Source: Mailhella sp. (GTDB taxonomy: Bacteria > Desulfobacterota > Desulfovibrionia > Desulfovibrionales > Desulfovibrionaceae). From it: a DNA stretch of 6,252 nt. Under the pieces are notes generated by a model. That model did not search any database and had not been told where the DNA came from. It saw only the letters and a program-made list of their open reading frames with translations. Within the stretch, counting starts at the first letter, position 1; each line of letters begins with the position of its first letter. The DNA lies in NCBI GenBank assembly GCA_024404335.1, contig JAKSQA010000062.1:1-6252 (forward strand). The letters are read 5' to 3'. The position numbers and the translations under genes are program-made. Below are positions 1-5,008 of the stretch, in pieces.

Positions 1-1120
1 CCTCAACTACGCCCACGCCTGCACCGGCATCGGCCGGGATGTCCGCAAGCCGCACCGCATGCCCGGCATAGGCACGTTCCCCTGACGACTCTATCCTTGC
101 CGTTATCGTCATCTCTCCGGTGGAAAGAATCATCGTGCGCCATTCGTGCGGCTGGCGGATGGATGCGTCCGCCTTCGCCCGTGCCTTGCCGCGCCCGTTG
201 GCGACCATGTAAACGACTTGGGATATGCTCTTTGAAGGTGCTTCCCTGAGTTCGTCGAGAAGCATCAGGCCGTCAGACCTCAATGCACACATGGATTCAA
301 GGGCATTGTCCGTGCTTCGCCATGTAGGGAGCCGTTCGTAGTAGTCGAACAGGCTACCGGCTACATGGCCCGTGGTGGACTTCCCCGAAGAGCTGGCCCC
401 GTGGATGTTGAATCCGCCGGATTCCATACCAGCAAGGAACAGGAGCGGCCCCGCAAAGCCGACGGCAAGGCTGAACATCAGGAAGGAATTTCCCATGCAC
501 AGCTTGAACATCTCGCGCTGACCTTCCAGCGTCCCACGGCAGGCATAAGAGGCCGTAGGGCTTGCAGTCTGCAAAACCACTATTTCCTGACCGGTTTTCC
601 CAATGATGCTATCCGGCATGACGAACACAAGCCCGCCATCGGAAAACTCATACCAGCCGACACGATCCACGCACCGCACTTTTCTGCCGGTGTTTATGGA
701 GGCCAGGAATCGGAGAAGCTGTTTTTTCTGTTGCGGATCGCCATGCCAGCCGCCGGAAAGAAGAGCCGCCATTATGTCTTTGCCATCACCGGCAAACATG
801 GAAGCCGGTACGGCCCAAAGATGCTCTTTCCTGTCGGCATCAATCCAGCGGAGCCACAAGCCCCACTCCATGCCATCACGGTTCCGGCTCTTGCCGATGA
901 CATCAAGCGGGTCACCTATACGGACTTCCTCAATATCAACCCCGCCTTCACTGTCCTTTGTTTCCTTCAGCCAGTAAAGGCCGCGCCTCTTCCCTTCCCT
1001 GAAGCTTCGGAAGCCTGCGGGATCAAGGGCAAGCTCTTCGGTTTTGACGGCATCGTCCACGAGTTTCTCAATCAGCTTCGCACCTGCGGATTCAGCCGCA
1101 AGCCTAGTGGGAATAGCCAT
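1..1120 (-). CDS. DUF927-family ATPase/helicase-like protein, partial (C-terminus beyond left edge)
   Basis: This reading frame starts at ATG 1120-1118 and stays open for 373 codons to the window edge. I recognise it as a DUF927-type protein, a family of P-loop ATPases related to the helicase part of P4-like replication proteins. Visible motifs are Walker A GASSSGKST (residues 241-249, K247, S248), Walker B LMLLDE (285-290, D289, E290) and a sensor-1-like ILSTGE (331-336). Arginines in ARIESSGER (341-349) are candidate arginine fingers. Residues 1-240 hold the substrate- or DNA-side part of the domain and lack other motifs I can name. The ATG shares one base with the stop of the upstream toprim gene (TGATG), so translation is probably coupled. 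The expected role is ATP-driven unwinding at the element's origin. The family assignment is confident; the helicase role is inferred from the family and neighbours. The C-terminus, where origin binding would be expected, lies outside the window. Confidence 0.87.
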   Translation of the reverse strand, partial: MAIPTRLAAESAGAKLIEKLVDDAVKTEELALDPAGFRSFREGKRRGLYWLKETKDSEGGVDIEEVRIGDPLDVIGKSRNRDGMEWGLWLRWIDADRKEHLWAVPASMFAGDGKDIMAALLSGGWHGDPQQKKQLLRFLASINTGRKVRCVDRVGWYEFSDGGLVFVMPDSIIGKTGQEIVVLQTASPTASYACRGTLEGQREMFKLCMGNSFLMFSLAVGFAGPLLFLAGMESGGFNIHGASSSGKSTTGHVAGSLFDYYERLPTWRSTDNALESMCALRSDGLMLLDELREAPSKSISQVVYMVANGRGKARAKADASIRQPHEWRTMILSTGEMTITARIESSGERAYAGHAVRLADIPADAGAGVGVVE

Positions 1121-2034
1121 CAGCACACCTCCGTCAGGCCAGCGACCAGAAGGTCATTGAAGTCCGTACTTTTCCCATCAATAGCCGGTGGGATCGCAAC
1201 CTTGCCGCCGACGGCATCAGCCGCCGCGCGCGCCTTCACAACGCCGGTGTTGAACGGCTGGCCCTTGGCATCCACGCTTTCCACATCGTTGTCAGCCGCA
1301 AAGATGATTTGCCGTGATGGATACCGATGACGCATGACCTTCCCGACCGGCAACAGGTTCCCTGCATCGAATGCGACGACCACGGAATAGCCGGTGGACA
1401 TGAAAAGGGAGATGCCTGTAGCCAGCCCTTCGGCAATAAGAAGCGGCCCGGAGGGATTGCCGTGAATGGGGAAGTAACATCCCTTCTTGGCTCCGCCACG
1501 GAGGAACCGCTTGTTCCCGTCCCTGTCTATGAACTGCACCGATGCCGTGCGGCCGGCAGGGTCGAACATCGGAACGAGCAGCGTGCCGTTGCGGCCTATT
1601 CCAAGGTTCGGAACCGGCGCGACCTTCTTCCTTCTCAGGTACGGATGGCGCCGGCATGGAGCGGATTTCTTCATCAGGTATGCGGCCTTGTCAGCCGCCG
1701 CCAATAGCTCAGCGTCATGACGCTGACGGGCTTCGGCTTTCTGCTTCTCAATCTCTTGTCGGATGCGCGCACGATCCACGACGGACATCCTGCCTATTTC
1801 GGCCTTGTCCCATAGATGCACCGTCATCGACTCGCCGCCGTCATGGTAGTTTCGGAAAGTCACCGAAGGCGGGAAGTCCAGCATCACCCAATAACGGAAG
1901 TCAGAGCCGTGCGGCTTCTTCTCCGTGCCTGCGTAATGCGTACCTTCCCCAAGCTCCACCGACTCCAGCACTGCACCGGCATCCCGCAGGATGCCAGCAA
2001 TGCGCCCGGCCATTTCGGAAATGGATACTTCCAT
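1120..2034 (-). CDS. Toprim-domain primase-like protein (P4 alpha/TraC type)
   Basis: A complete 304-residue protein. The toprim fold is visible at residues 198-250: the catalytic glutamate in LLIAEGLATG (E202), then VVVAFDAGN (D223) and the acidic DND motif in IIFAADND (D248, D250), followed by TDFNDL (290-295), common in phage and plasmid primases. Residues 139-190 (PNLGIGRNGTLLVPMFD onward) match the conserved segment before toprim in TraC/P4-alpha-like primases. Residues 86-120 are a charged, probably helical linker. I see no CxxC zinc ribbon at the N-terminus, which many primases carry. The start ATG 2034-2032 has GAGG seven bases upstream and overlaps the stop of a micro-ORF by one base. 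The stop TGA overlaps the next ATG in the same way. Priming element replication together with the downstream DUF927 protein is inferred. Other toprim functions are possible, but this neighbourhood favours primase. Confidence 0.88.
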   Translation of the reverse strand: MEVSISEMAGRIAGILRDAGAVLESVELGEGTHYAGTEKKPHGSDFRYWVMLDFPPSVTFRNYHDGGESMTVHLWDKAEIGRMSVVDRARIRQEIEKQKAEARQRHDAELLAAADKAAYLMKKSAPCRRHPYLRRKKVAPVPNLGIGRNGTLLVPMFDPAGRTASVQFIDRDGNKRFLRGGAKKGCYFPIHGNPSGPLLIAEGLATGISLFMSTGYSVVVAFDAGNLLPVGKVMRHRYPSRQIIFAADNDVESVDAKGQPFNTGVVKARAAADAVGGKVAIPPAIDGKSTDFNDLLVAGLTEVC

Positions 2035-2135
2035 CAGCGCGCCTCACCGACAAGCTTGACCTTAAAAATTGTAAAAAGTGTGGATTTACGGGAAAACACC
2101 ATTGTGAAAAGTGTGGATTTACTGTGTTCAGCCAT
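2034..2135 (-). CDS. 33-residue micro-ORF with repeated KSTLFT, coupled to the toprim gene
   Basis: ATG 2135-2133 opens 33 codons ending in TGA 2036-2034, which overlaps the toprim ATG as TGATG. GAGG (2145-2142) lies six bases before the ATG and overlaps the stop of the upstream ORF (TGA 2146-2144), so the three frames are packed as one operon. The peptide contains KSTLFT twice (residues 6-11 and 17-22), eleven residues apart, because two 22-bp direct repeats lie 33 bp apart and in frame. The C-terminal part is short, basic and hydrophobic (FKVKLVGEAR). I do not recognise a family. It may be a leader peptide coupling translation into the toprim gene, a small regulator, or a chance frame over DNA or RNA signals. 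The ribosome binding site and exact overlap favour translation. Confidence 0.5.
   Translation of the reverse strand: MAEHSKSTLFTMVFSRKSTLFTIFKVKLVGEAR
2068..2122. repeat. Two 22-bp direct repeats, 33 bp apart
   Basis: Plus-strand copies at 2068-2089 and 2101-2122 differ at one of 22 positions (ATTGTAAAAAG versus ATTGTGAAAAG, then TGTGGATTTAC in both). The 33-bp period is about three helical turns and exactly eleven codons of the micro-ORF on the other strand. On the minus strand each copy contains AAATCCACA, which matches seven of nine bases of the E. coli DnaA box TTATCCACA. Possible roles are operator or initiator binding sites, an RNA element ahead of the toprim gene, or a coding repeat. 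The repeat itself is certain; its role is not. Confidence 0.85.
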
Positions 2136-2143
2136 GGGACACC

Positions 2144-2470
2144 TCAGCAACTCGGGAGTAAAGAAAAGGGCGGGGCTACAACGCTCCCCGGCTTGCTGAT
2201 AAGCCGCCAGTCCTCTCGGATACTGGACGATGCAACCCCGCCTATATGCTCAAACCGCCCGCCGATGGATGCACCACAGGCAGGACGCTTGAAAGCGGAA
2301 ATACACACGACTTCTTGCCGCACCCTTGGGAGGTTCGGCAGGTCTTCGCTAGACCTATCAGCACAACGGCTTGCGCCGTCTATTTTGGGGAGCTCCACAT
2401 TCCCATAAAGCACCTTTGAACGCAAGGACTTTGCTCTTCTGGAAATCTGTCGAGCTTGTGATTTTGCCAT
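2144..2470 (-). CDS. Hypothetical protein, 108 residues
   Basis: ATG 2470-2468 lies ten bases after the alpA stop, with AAGG about eight bases upstream; the ORF ends at TGA 2146-2144. A longer frame begins at 2536 inside alpA, but the internal ATG fits operon spacing better. The N-terminus is basic (MAKSQARQISRRAKSLRSK). The rest is Cys-, Ser- and Gly-containing with no motif, membrane segment or signal peptide that I recognise. Its place between an AlpA regulator and the primase is where P4-like elements often carry small, poorly conserved regulatory or host-acting proteins, but I see no direct similarity to a named one. The last third overlaps strong potential RNA hairpins, so part of the region may act as RNA instead of, or as well as, coding. 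Confidence 0.5.
   Translation of the reverse strand: MAKSQARQISRRAKSLRSKVLYGNVELPKIDGASRCADRSSEDLPNLPRVRQEVVCISAFKRPACGASIGGRFEHIGGVASSSIREDWRLISKPGSVVAPPFSLLPSC
2169..2242 (-). promoter_or_regulatory. Candidate alternative RNA hairpins (attenuator-like) ahead of the primase genes
   Basis: On the minus-strand transcript three pairings compete. One is CGGCTT/AAGCCG (2206-2201 with 2194-2189, six-base loop). The second is CGGGG/CCCCG (2190-2186 with 2175-2171), followed by a T-rich stretch CCCTTTTCTTT (2170-2160). It shares bases 2189-2190 with the first and so excludes it. The third is a longer-range pairing of GGCGGGGTT (2242-2234) with AGCCCCGCC (2177-2169), which would break the second hairpin. 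This layout resembles a terminator/antiterminator switch, and P4 is known to control its replication operon by transcription termination. It lies within the 108-residue ORF, and GC-rich DNA forms such pairings easily, so confidence is low. Confidence 0.28.
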
Positions 2471-2480
2471 GCTCGTCGCC

Positions 2481-2669
2481 TTACTGGCTAGCATAAGCGA
2501 GAACTTCATCACGATTCCAATAAGTGAATCGGGCACCGATTCGGCGGGGCTGGGGGAAGCCGGGAATGGTCTTCACGTACTTCCAGACGGTGGAAACGGC
2601 TTTGAGGTTCAGTATTTCCGCCACTTCCTTTACGCGGATGCGGGGAGATATGATTTCATTCTGTGACAT
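2481..2669 (-). CDS. alpA: AlpA-family transcriptional regulator / excisionase-like protein
   Basis: A 62-residue protein with the AlpA layout: a MerR/excisionase-like winged helix-turn-helix at about residues 12-33 (RVKEVAEILNLK through TVWKYVK), then the family pattern GFPQPRRIGARFTYWNRDEVLAY (37-59), with the Phe-Pro-x-Pro turn and conserved Trp51 and Glu55-Val56. The start is ATG 2669, six bases after a perfect GGAGGT (2681-2676); an in-frame TTG at 2684 lies too close to that site to be the start. AlpA and the P4 Vis protein bind DNA to regulate integrase or excision, and in P4 Vis also represses early transcription. Here it heads the operon of the primase genes and lies downstream of the integrase, consistent with that role. 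Which promoter it controls is not known. Confidence 0.9.
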   Translation of the reverse strand: MSQNEIISPRIRVKEVAEILNLKAVSTVWKYVKTIPGFPQPRRIGARFTYWNRDEVLAYASQ

Positions 2670-2710
2670 GCTGTCACCTCCCAATAAAATTGAAGGTGGA
2701 CCACGGACTA

Positions 2711-2743
2711 TAAAAAAAGCCCGTAGCGTAAAACTACAGGCTT
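2711..2743 (-). terminator. Intrinsic terminator between int and alpA
   Basis: On the minus strand AAGCCTGTAG (2743-2734) pairs with CTACGGGCTT (2726-2717) through ten base pairs, one of them G:U, across a seven-base loop. The last two stem bases begin a run of seven to eight Ts (2718-2712). It would end transcripts reading out of int, 221 bp after the int stop. It also lies only 30 bp before the alpA ribosome binding site, leaving little room for a promoter between them. Confidence 0.85.
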
Positions 2744-2744
2744 A

Positions 2745-2772
2745 ATCATACATGAGCGGAGTAAAGATTCAA
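2745..2772 (-). promoter_or_regulatory. Sigma70-like promoter upstream of alpA
   Basis: The minus strand has TTGAAT (2772-2767, four of six matches to TTGACA), a 16-bp spacer and TATGAT (2750-2745, five of six matches to TATAAT). Transcription would start near 2739, inside the left arm of the following terminator hairpin. It points into the alpA-primase operon and is the best promoter match in the gap. The close hairpin makes its output unclear. Confidence 0.5.
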
Positions 2773-2807
2773 TGGTTTCTACTAAAAAAAACAATAAGAT
2801 ACTAACA

Positions 2808-2867
2808 TGGACTCAAAGAGACTGAAGTGGACTCAAAGAGACAGATGTGGACTCAAAAACACTCAGA
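2808..2867. repeat. Three tandem 20-bp iteron-like repeats
   Basis: Units begin at 2808, 2828 and 2848, exactly 20 bp apart, each opening with TGGACTCAAA. Units 1 and 2 match at 18 of 20 positions; unit 3 diverges in its second half. A 20-bp period puts the copies on nearly the same face of the helix, as in replication iterons or regulator arrays. The setting is AT-rich, noncoding, between integrase and alpA, and near genes for an element-specific primase and helicase. Candidate roles are a replication origin, an integrase/AlpA binding array, or operators for the promoter 36 bp away. Confidence 0.85.
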
Positions 2868-2923
2868 AAGCAGGATTCGAGATGCGAAACTCAATTCAGG
2901 GCGGATGGCAAAAATTCCCCTAT

Positions 2924-2950
2924 TCTGTCATTTCTGTCATCATTGTCACT
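2924..2950. repeat. TGTCA triplet at 9-bp spacing
   Basis: TGTCA occurs at 2926, 2935 and 2944, giving TTCTGTCAT, TTCTGTCAT and CATTGTCAC in succession just beyond the 3' end of int. The first two units are identical. This could be a small protein-binding array or simply a short slipped repeat. Confidence 0.5.
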
Positions 2951-2963
2951 ATAGTTTTGAAAA

Positions 2964-4322
2964 TCAGGAATTCCCCGTGCGCGCCTTCGCCCCGTTCAGG
3001 TAGTCGGATACGCTCCATGCCTGAATAGGCGCCTTTGGAGTAGGGCGGCCGTCCCGCAGGGCATCAAGATAATCAGCCCACCATTGCGCAACCTGTCTGC
3101 GAACCGGGAAAAGGTCACTTCTGTCATAAGCCTGTGCAACAGTATTTCCCAGCTTGTGGGCAACGCCCGCTTCCTGAATAACCTCCGGCAGCCCTTCATC
3201 CTTCGCAAGTGTTTTCCATACGGCGCGGAATCCGTGAATACACTGATCGTCCTTCGATATGCCGCAGCCTACCTCCAGGGCTTTCCGCAGGCCTTCGCTT
3301 GTGATGTACCCATCTTTGCTTTTGGGTGAATGGAATATGAAGGGCTTGTCGCCGGTGATTTCTTGCAGCTCTTTGAGCAGGGCGAAGACCTGCCTGCTGA
3401 TCGGCACATTGAACGCTATGCGGCCCTTCATCCTATCGTATGGTATGCGCCAGACCTGATTTTCCCAATCAATTTCATCCCACGTTGCGCCGCGCAGCTC
3501 TTTTGATCGGATTGCCATATACGGAATGATCCGCAGGGCTATGCACATGGCAGGCCCGCGTCGGAAGTCTGAAAGCGAATGGATGCGCCGCATGATTTCT
3601 CCGACTCCGGCCGGATCTGTAGTTGCCGCCCTGTGCCTGATTTCGTTCGGCAGCCTGGCAGGCACAAGCCTGGAAAGACGTTCCGTCCGCGTATGTTCAA
3701 GCTCCCCGACATCTACTGCATAGCCTTCAATCTGATTCAGTACCGTAAGCAGCTTTTTAGCGCTTGCCACCTTGCCGGCACCCACCAGGGACTCAATGAT
3801 GCCCACATAGTCGGCGCGCGTGATTTCATAAAAATTCTTCCGGCCGATTCGGGGGAGGGCATGGCAGGCAAGCCGGTTCCAGTCATCCTGCCGTGTTTCC
3901 TCCGTGGTTCTCCGAACCTTGGCCGGCGACTCTATCCAGCGGCGTGCAAATTTTTCATAGGTGAGGCCTTCGCGCTGATCTTGGGCCTGACGTTCGGCAA
4001 TGGCGGCCTTGCGGTATTCGTTTGGATTGATGCCCTGGCGGGCAAGTATGCGCGCCTCATTCCGCAGCCGGCGCGCCTCCACAAGCGGGAGGCTTTCATT
4101 CCCAAGCGTGACGGCAACCTTTTTGCCGGCTACCGAAGCCCGATATACCCAGGAACCCCGACCAGGGGAGCGTATATCTAATGATAACGAGCCGCCGTCA
4201 TTGAGCCTGCAGGGAAAAACCCTCTCCCCTGTAACCGAATCGGCAGCGGGAAGGCCTAATCGAAGGGCATTTCGTACGGAAGTTGCACTCTGCAGATTTT
4301 CACCTTGAACCCGTTTACCCAT
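2964..4322 (-). CDS. int: Tyrosine recombinase integrase (P4-like)
   Basis: A complete 452-residue tyrosine recombinase of the P4/prophage type. Residues about 20-100 form the N-terminal arm-binding domain (LNDGGSLSLDIRSPGRGSWVYRA region with a GKKVAVTLG strand). Residues about 118-220 are the core-binding SAM-like domain, beginning LTYEKFARRWIE. The catalytic domain shows R272 (AIRSKELRG), K299 (RMKGR), H363 and R366 (HGFR), H389 (VAHKLGN) and nucleophile Y399 (AYDRSD), so the active site looks intact. The start ATG 4322 has AGGTGA about nine bases upstream. It is transcribed away from the ssrA 3' end, the usual arrangement when the integrase promoter lies inside the attachment region. A cluster of six CAGTTACA motifs directly upstream is a candidate arm-site and autoregulation region. 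It should catalyse integration into, and with AlpA excision from, ssrA. Confidence 0.95.
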   Translation of the reverse strand: MGKRVQGENLQSATSVRNALRLGLPAADSVTGERVFPCRLNDGGSLSLDIRSPGRGSWVYRASVAGKKVAVTLGNESLPLVEARRLRNEARILARQGINPNEYRKAAIAERQAQDQREGLTYEKFARRWIESPAKVRRTTEETRQDDWNRLACHALPRIGRKNFYEITRADYVGIIESLVGAGKVASAKKLLTVLNQIEGYAVDVGELEHTRTERLSRLVPARLPNEIRHRAATTDPAGVGEIMRRIHSLSDFRRGPAMCIALRIIPYMAIRSKELRGATWDEIDWENQVWRIPYDRMKGRIAFNVPISRQVFALLKELQEITGDKPFIFHSPKSKDGYITSEGLRKALEVGCGISKDDQCIHGFRAVWKTLAKDEGLPEVIQEAGVAHKLGNTVAQAYDRSDLFPVRRQVAQWWADYLDALRDGRPTPKAPIQAWSVSDYLNGAKARTGNS

Positions 4323-4341
4323 GGGAACCGTTCACCTTTTC

Positions 4342-4415
4342 CAGTTACATTTTTCAGTTACATTTCAGTTACAAATTTTGATGTAACTGGAAAAAATGTA
4401 ACTGTGCTGTAACTG
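4342..4415. repeat. Six CAGTTACA motifs, three per orientation, between att and int
   Basis: CAGTTACA occurs at 4342-4349, 4355-4362 and 4366-4373. Its reverse complement TGTAACTG occurs at 4382-4389, 4397-4404 and 4408-4415. The two triplets face each other around an axis near 4378, and TTTTCCAGTTACAT (4337-4350) is repeated exactly in inverted form at 4381-4394. The cluster begins 20 bp before the int start codon and ends about 120 bp from the tmRNA 3' end. Arm-type integrase or AlpA/Vis sites are the likeliest reading, as in P4 where such sites overlap the integrase promoter. I found no convincing -35/-10 pair for int in this stretch. Confidence 0.9.
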
Positions 4416-4478
4416 AATAACGCAGATTCAAGCGTTTTTCTACATATTAGCGCATACGACGGCATATTACCGAAAGGG

Positions 4479-4523
4479 AAAAAGAATAGCCTGTTCAGTC
4501 ACTTACGGACTAAAACAGGCTAT
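4479..4523 (-). terminator. Intrinsic terminator downstream of ssrA
   Basis: On the minus strand ATAGCCTGTT (4523-4514) pairs perfectly with AACAGGCTAT (4495-4486). An inner AGTC/GACT helix lies across a small internal loop, and TCTTTTT (4485-4479) follows. It begins 14 bases after the tmRNA CCA and would end ssrA transcription before it enters the element. If the attachment core ends at the CCA, this terminator belongs to the element. Ts on the other strand (4530-4535) could make it partly bidirectional. Confidence 0.85.
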
Positions 4524-4537
4524 CTCGACTTTTTTGA

Positions 4538-4566
4538 TGGTGGAGGCGGGGAGAGTCGAACTCCCG
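4538..4566. other. Probable attachment site (att) at the ssrA 3' end
   Basis: The T-arm, acceptor strand and CCA of ssrA lie here, next to the integrase-bearing end of the element. Integration at RNA-gene 3' ends normally leaves the gene intact because the element supplies an identical segment, and the tmRNA here is intact. The second copy would be at the other end, outside the window; no repeat of this segment occurs between 1 and 4537. The exact crossover boundaries cannot be seen, so the limits given are nominal. Confidence 0.5.
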
Positions 4567-4795
4567 TCCGAGAACGGTCCACTGCGGCCGCTACAGGTTT
4601 AGTCTGCGTACGAAATTTTCGCTTCAGGGGTTGCCCGCAGACGGGCGCCCGTCGGTTATCCCGCCGTAACTCCTCGCATGTGCCCCGGAAGGAGCAGGCA
4701 CATGCCAGCCTGATGGGGTTTGACACCTCGGCGGCGTATCAGACGTCGGCCGCTCCGGCGTGACGGCCTAGGCCGTCAGGGTGCCCTCGGGCTGC

Positions 4796-4831
4796 TTACG
4801 CAGCGAGAGCGTAGTCGTAATCGTTGTTGGC
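4796..4831 (-). other. tmRNA proteolysis-tag reading frame (ANNDYDYALAA)
   Basis: Codons from 4831 to the TAA at 4798-4796 encode ANNDYDYALAA. The final LAA is the usual protease recognition end. The resume codon is GCC (Ala), preceded by AGTAATT, similar to the A-rich context needed to set the frame. The NNDYDYALAA pattern is, as I recall, characteristic of Desulfovibrio-type bacteria and supports the host assignment. Confidence 0.93.
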
Positions 4832-4979
4832 AATTACTTTGCTGCCGCTTTTAACGAGGCCAGCGGCGCCTCGACCTGCAGCCGGAGCTTCCGGCATCCC
4901 CGTCGAAACCAATGCGCCCCCGATGGGAGTGCCTGCTGGGAATCAGAAGGCCCGGCAGCCCTCGCGGGCTGACGAGGGA

Positions 4980-5008
4980 TAGATAACCGCTCTTGGGGCG
5001 GCGGTAAA
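4980..5008 (-). promoter_or_regulatory. Candidate ssrA promoter
   Basis: On the minus strand TTTACC (5008-5003, four of six to TTGACA), a 17-bp spacer and TATCTA (4985-4980, a weak -10) lie upstream of the tmRNA. An AT-rich stretch (about 5021-5042) just above could act as an UP element. Transcription would start about 50 bases before the mature 5' end, leaving a leader (with a CCCTCG/CGAGGG hairpin at 4977-4958) to be removed by RNase P. The weak -10 keeps this tentative. Confidence 0.4.

Larger units (their letters stand above)
4538..4921 (-). ncRNA. ssrA: Transfer-messenger RNA (tmRNA)
   Basis: tmRNA rescues stalled ribosomes: charged with alanine and bound by SmpB, it enters the A site and then serves as template for a degradation tag. 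The 5' acceptor strand GGGGGCG (4921-4915) pairs with CGCCTCC (4548-4542), giving a G:U third pair, the alanine identity signal. It is followed by the conserved D-arm-like TTTCGACGGG. The 3' end has the T-arm GGGAG-TTCGACT-CTCCC and an encoded CCA (4540-4538). The tag is ANNDYDYALAA and stop, at 4831-4796. Just after it comes an eight-pair perfect hairpin (4778-4761, TGACGGCC/GGCCGTCA), in the position of the helix following the tag. The 384-nt length is normal for a one-piece tmRNA. The mobile element abuts its 3' end without visible damage. Confidence 0.96.

Noticed and set aside
365..1330. Long plus-strand open frame of 321 codons
   Set aside because: It is antisense to the DUF927 and toprim genes, whose motifs are clear. 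The protein has low-complexity, non-family-like composition, as expected of a shadow in GC-rich DNA.
1542..2408. Long plus-strand open frame with a zinc-ribbon-like CKKCGFTGKHHCEKCGF segment
   Set aside because: The cysteine pairs come from the two 22-bp direct repeats read on the wrong strand. The frame lies antisense to the well-supported toprim gene and has no other recognisable content.
2482..2536. Longer start (2536) for the 108-residue ORF
   Set aside because: It would overlap alpA by 56 bp and lacks a ribosome binding site; ATG 2470 has one and fits operon spacing.
4326..4336. GGTGAACGGT on the minus strand, resembling the P4 alpha iteron as I remember it (GGTGAACAG-type)
   Set aside because: It is a single copy coinciding with the int ribosome binding region, and other P4-like iterons are absent, so chance is the simplest reading.
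4520..4726. Minus-strand 68-codon frame across the 3' half of ssrA
   Set aside because: It lies inside the structured tmRNA gene and ends past the CCA. It is a chance frame.
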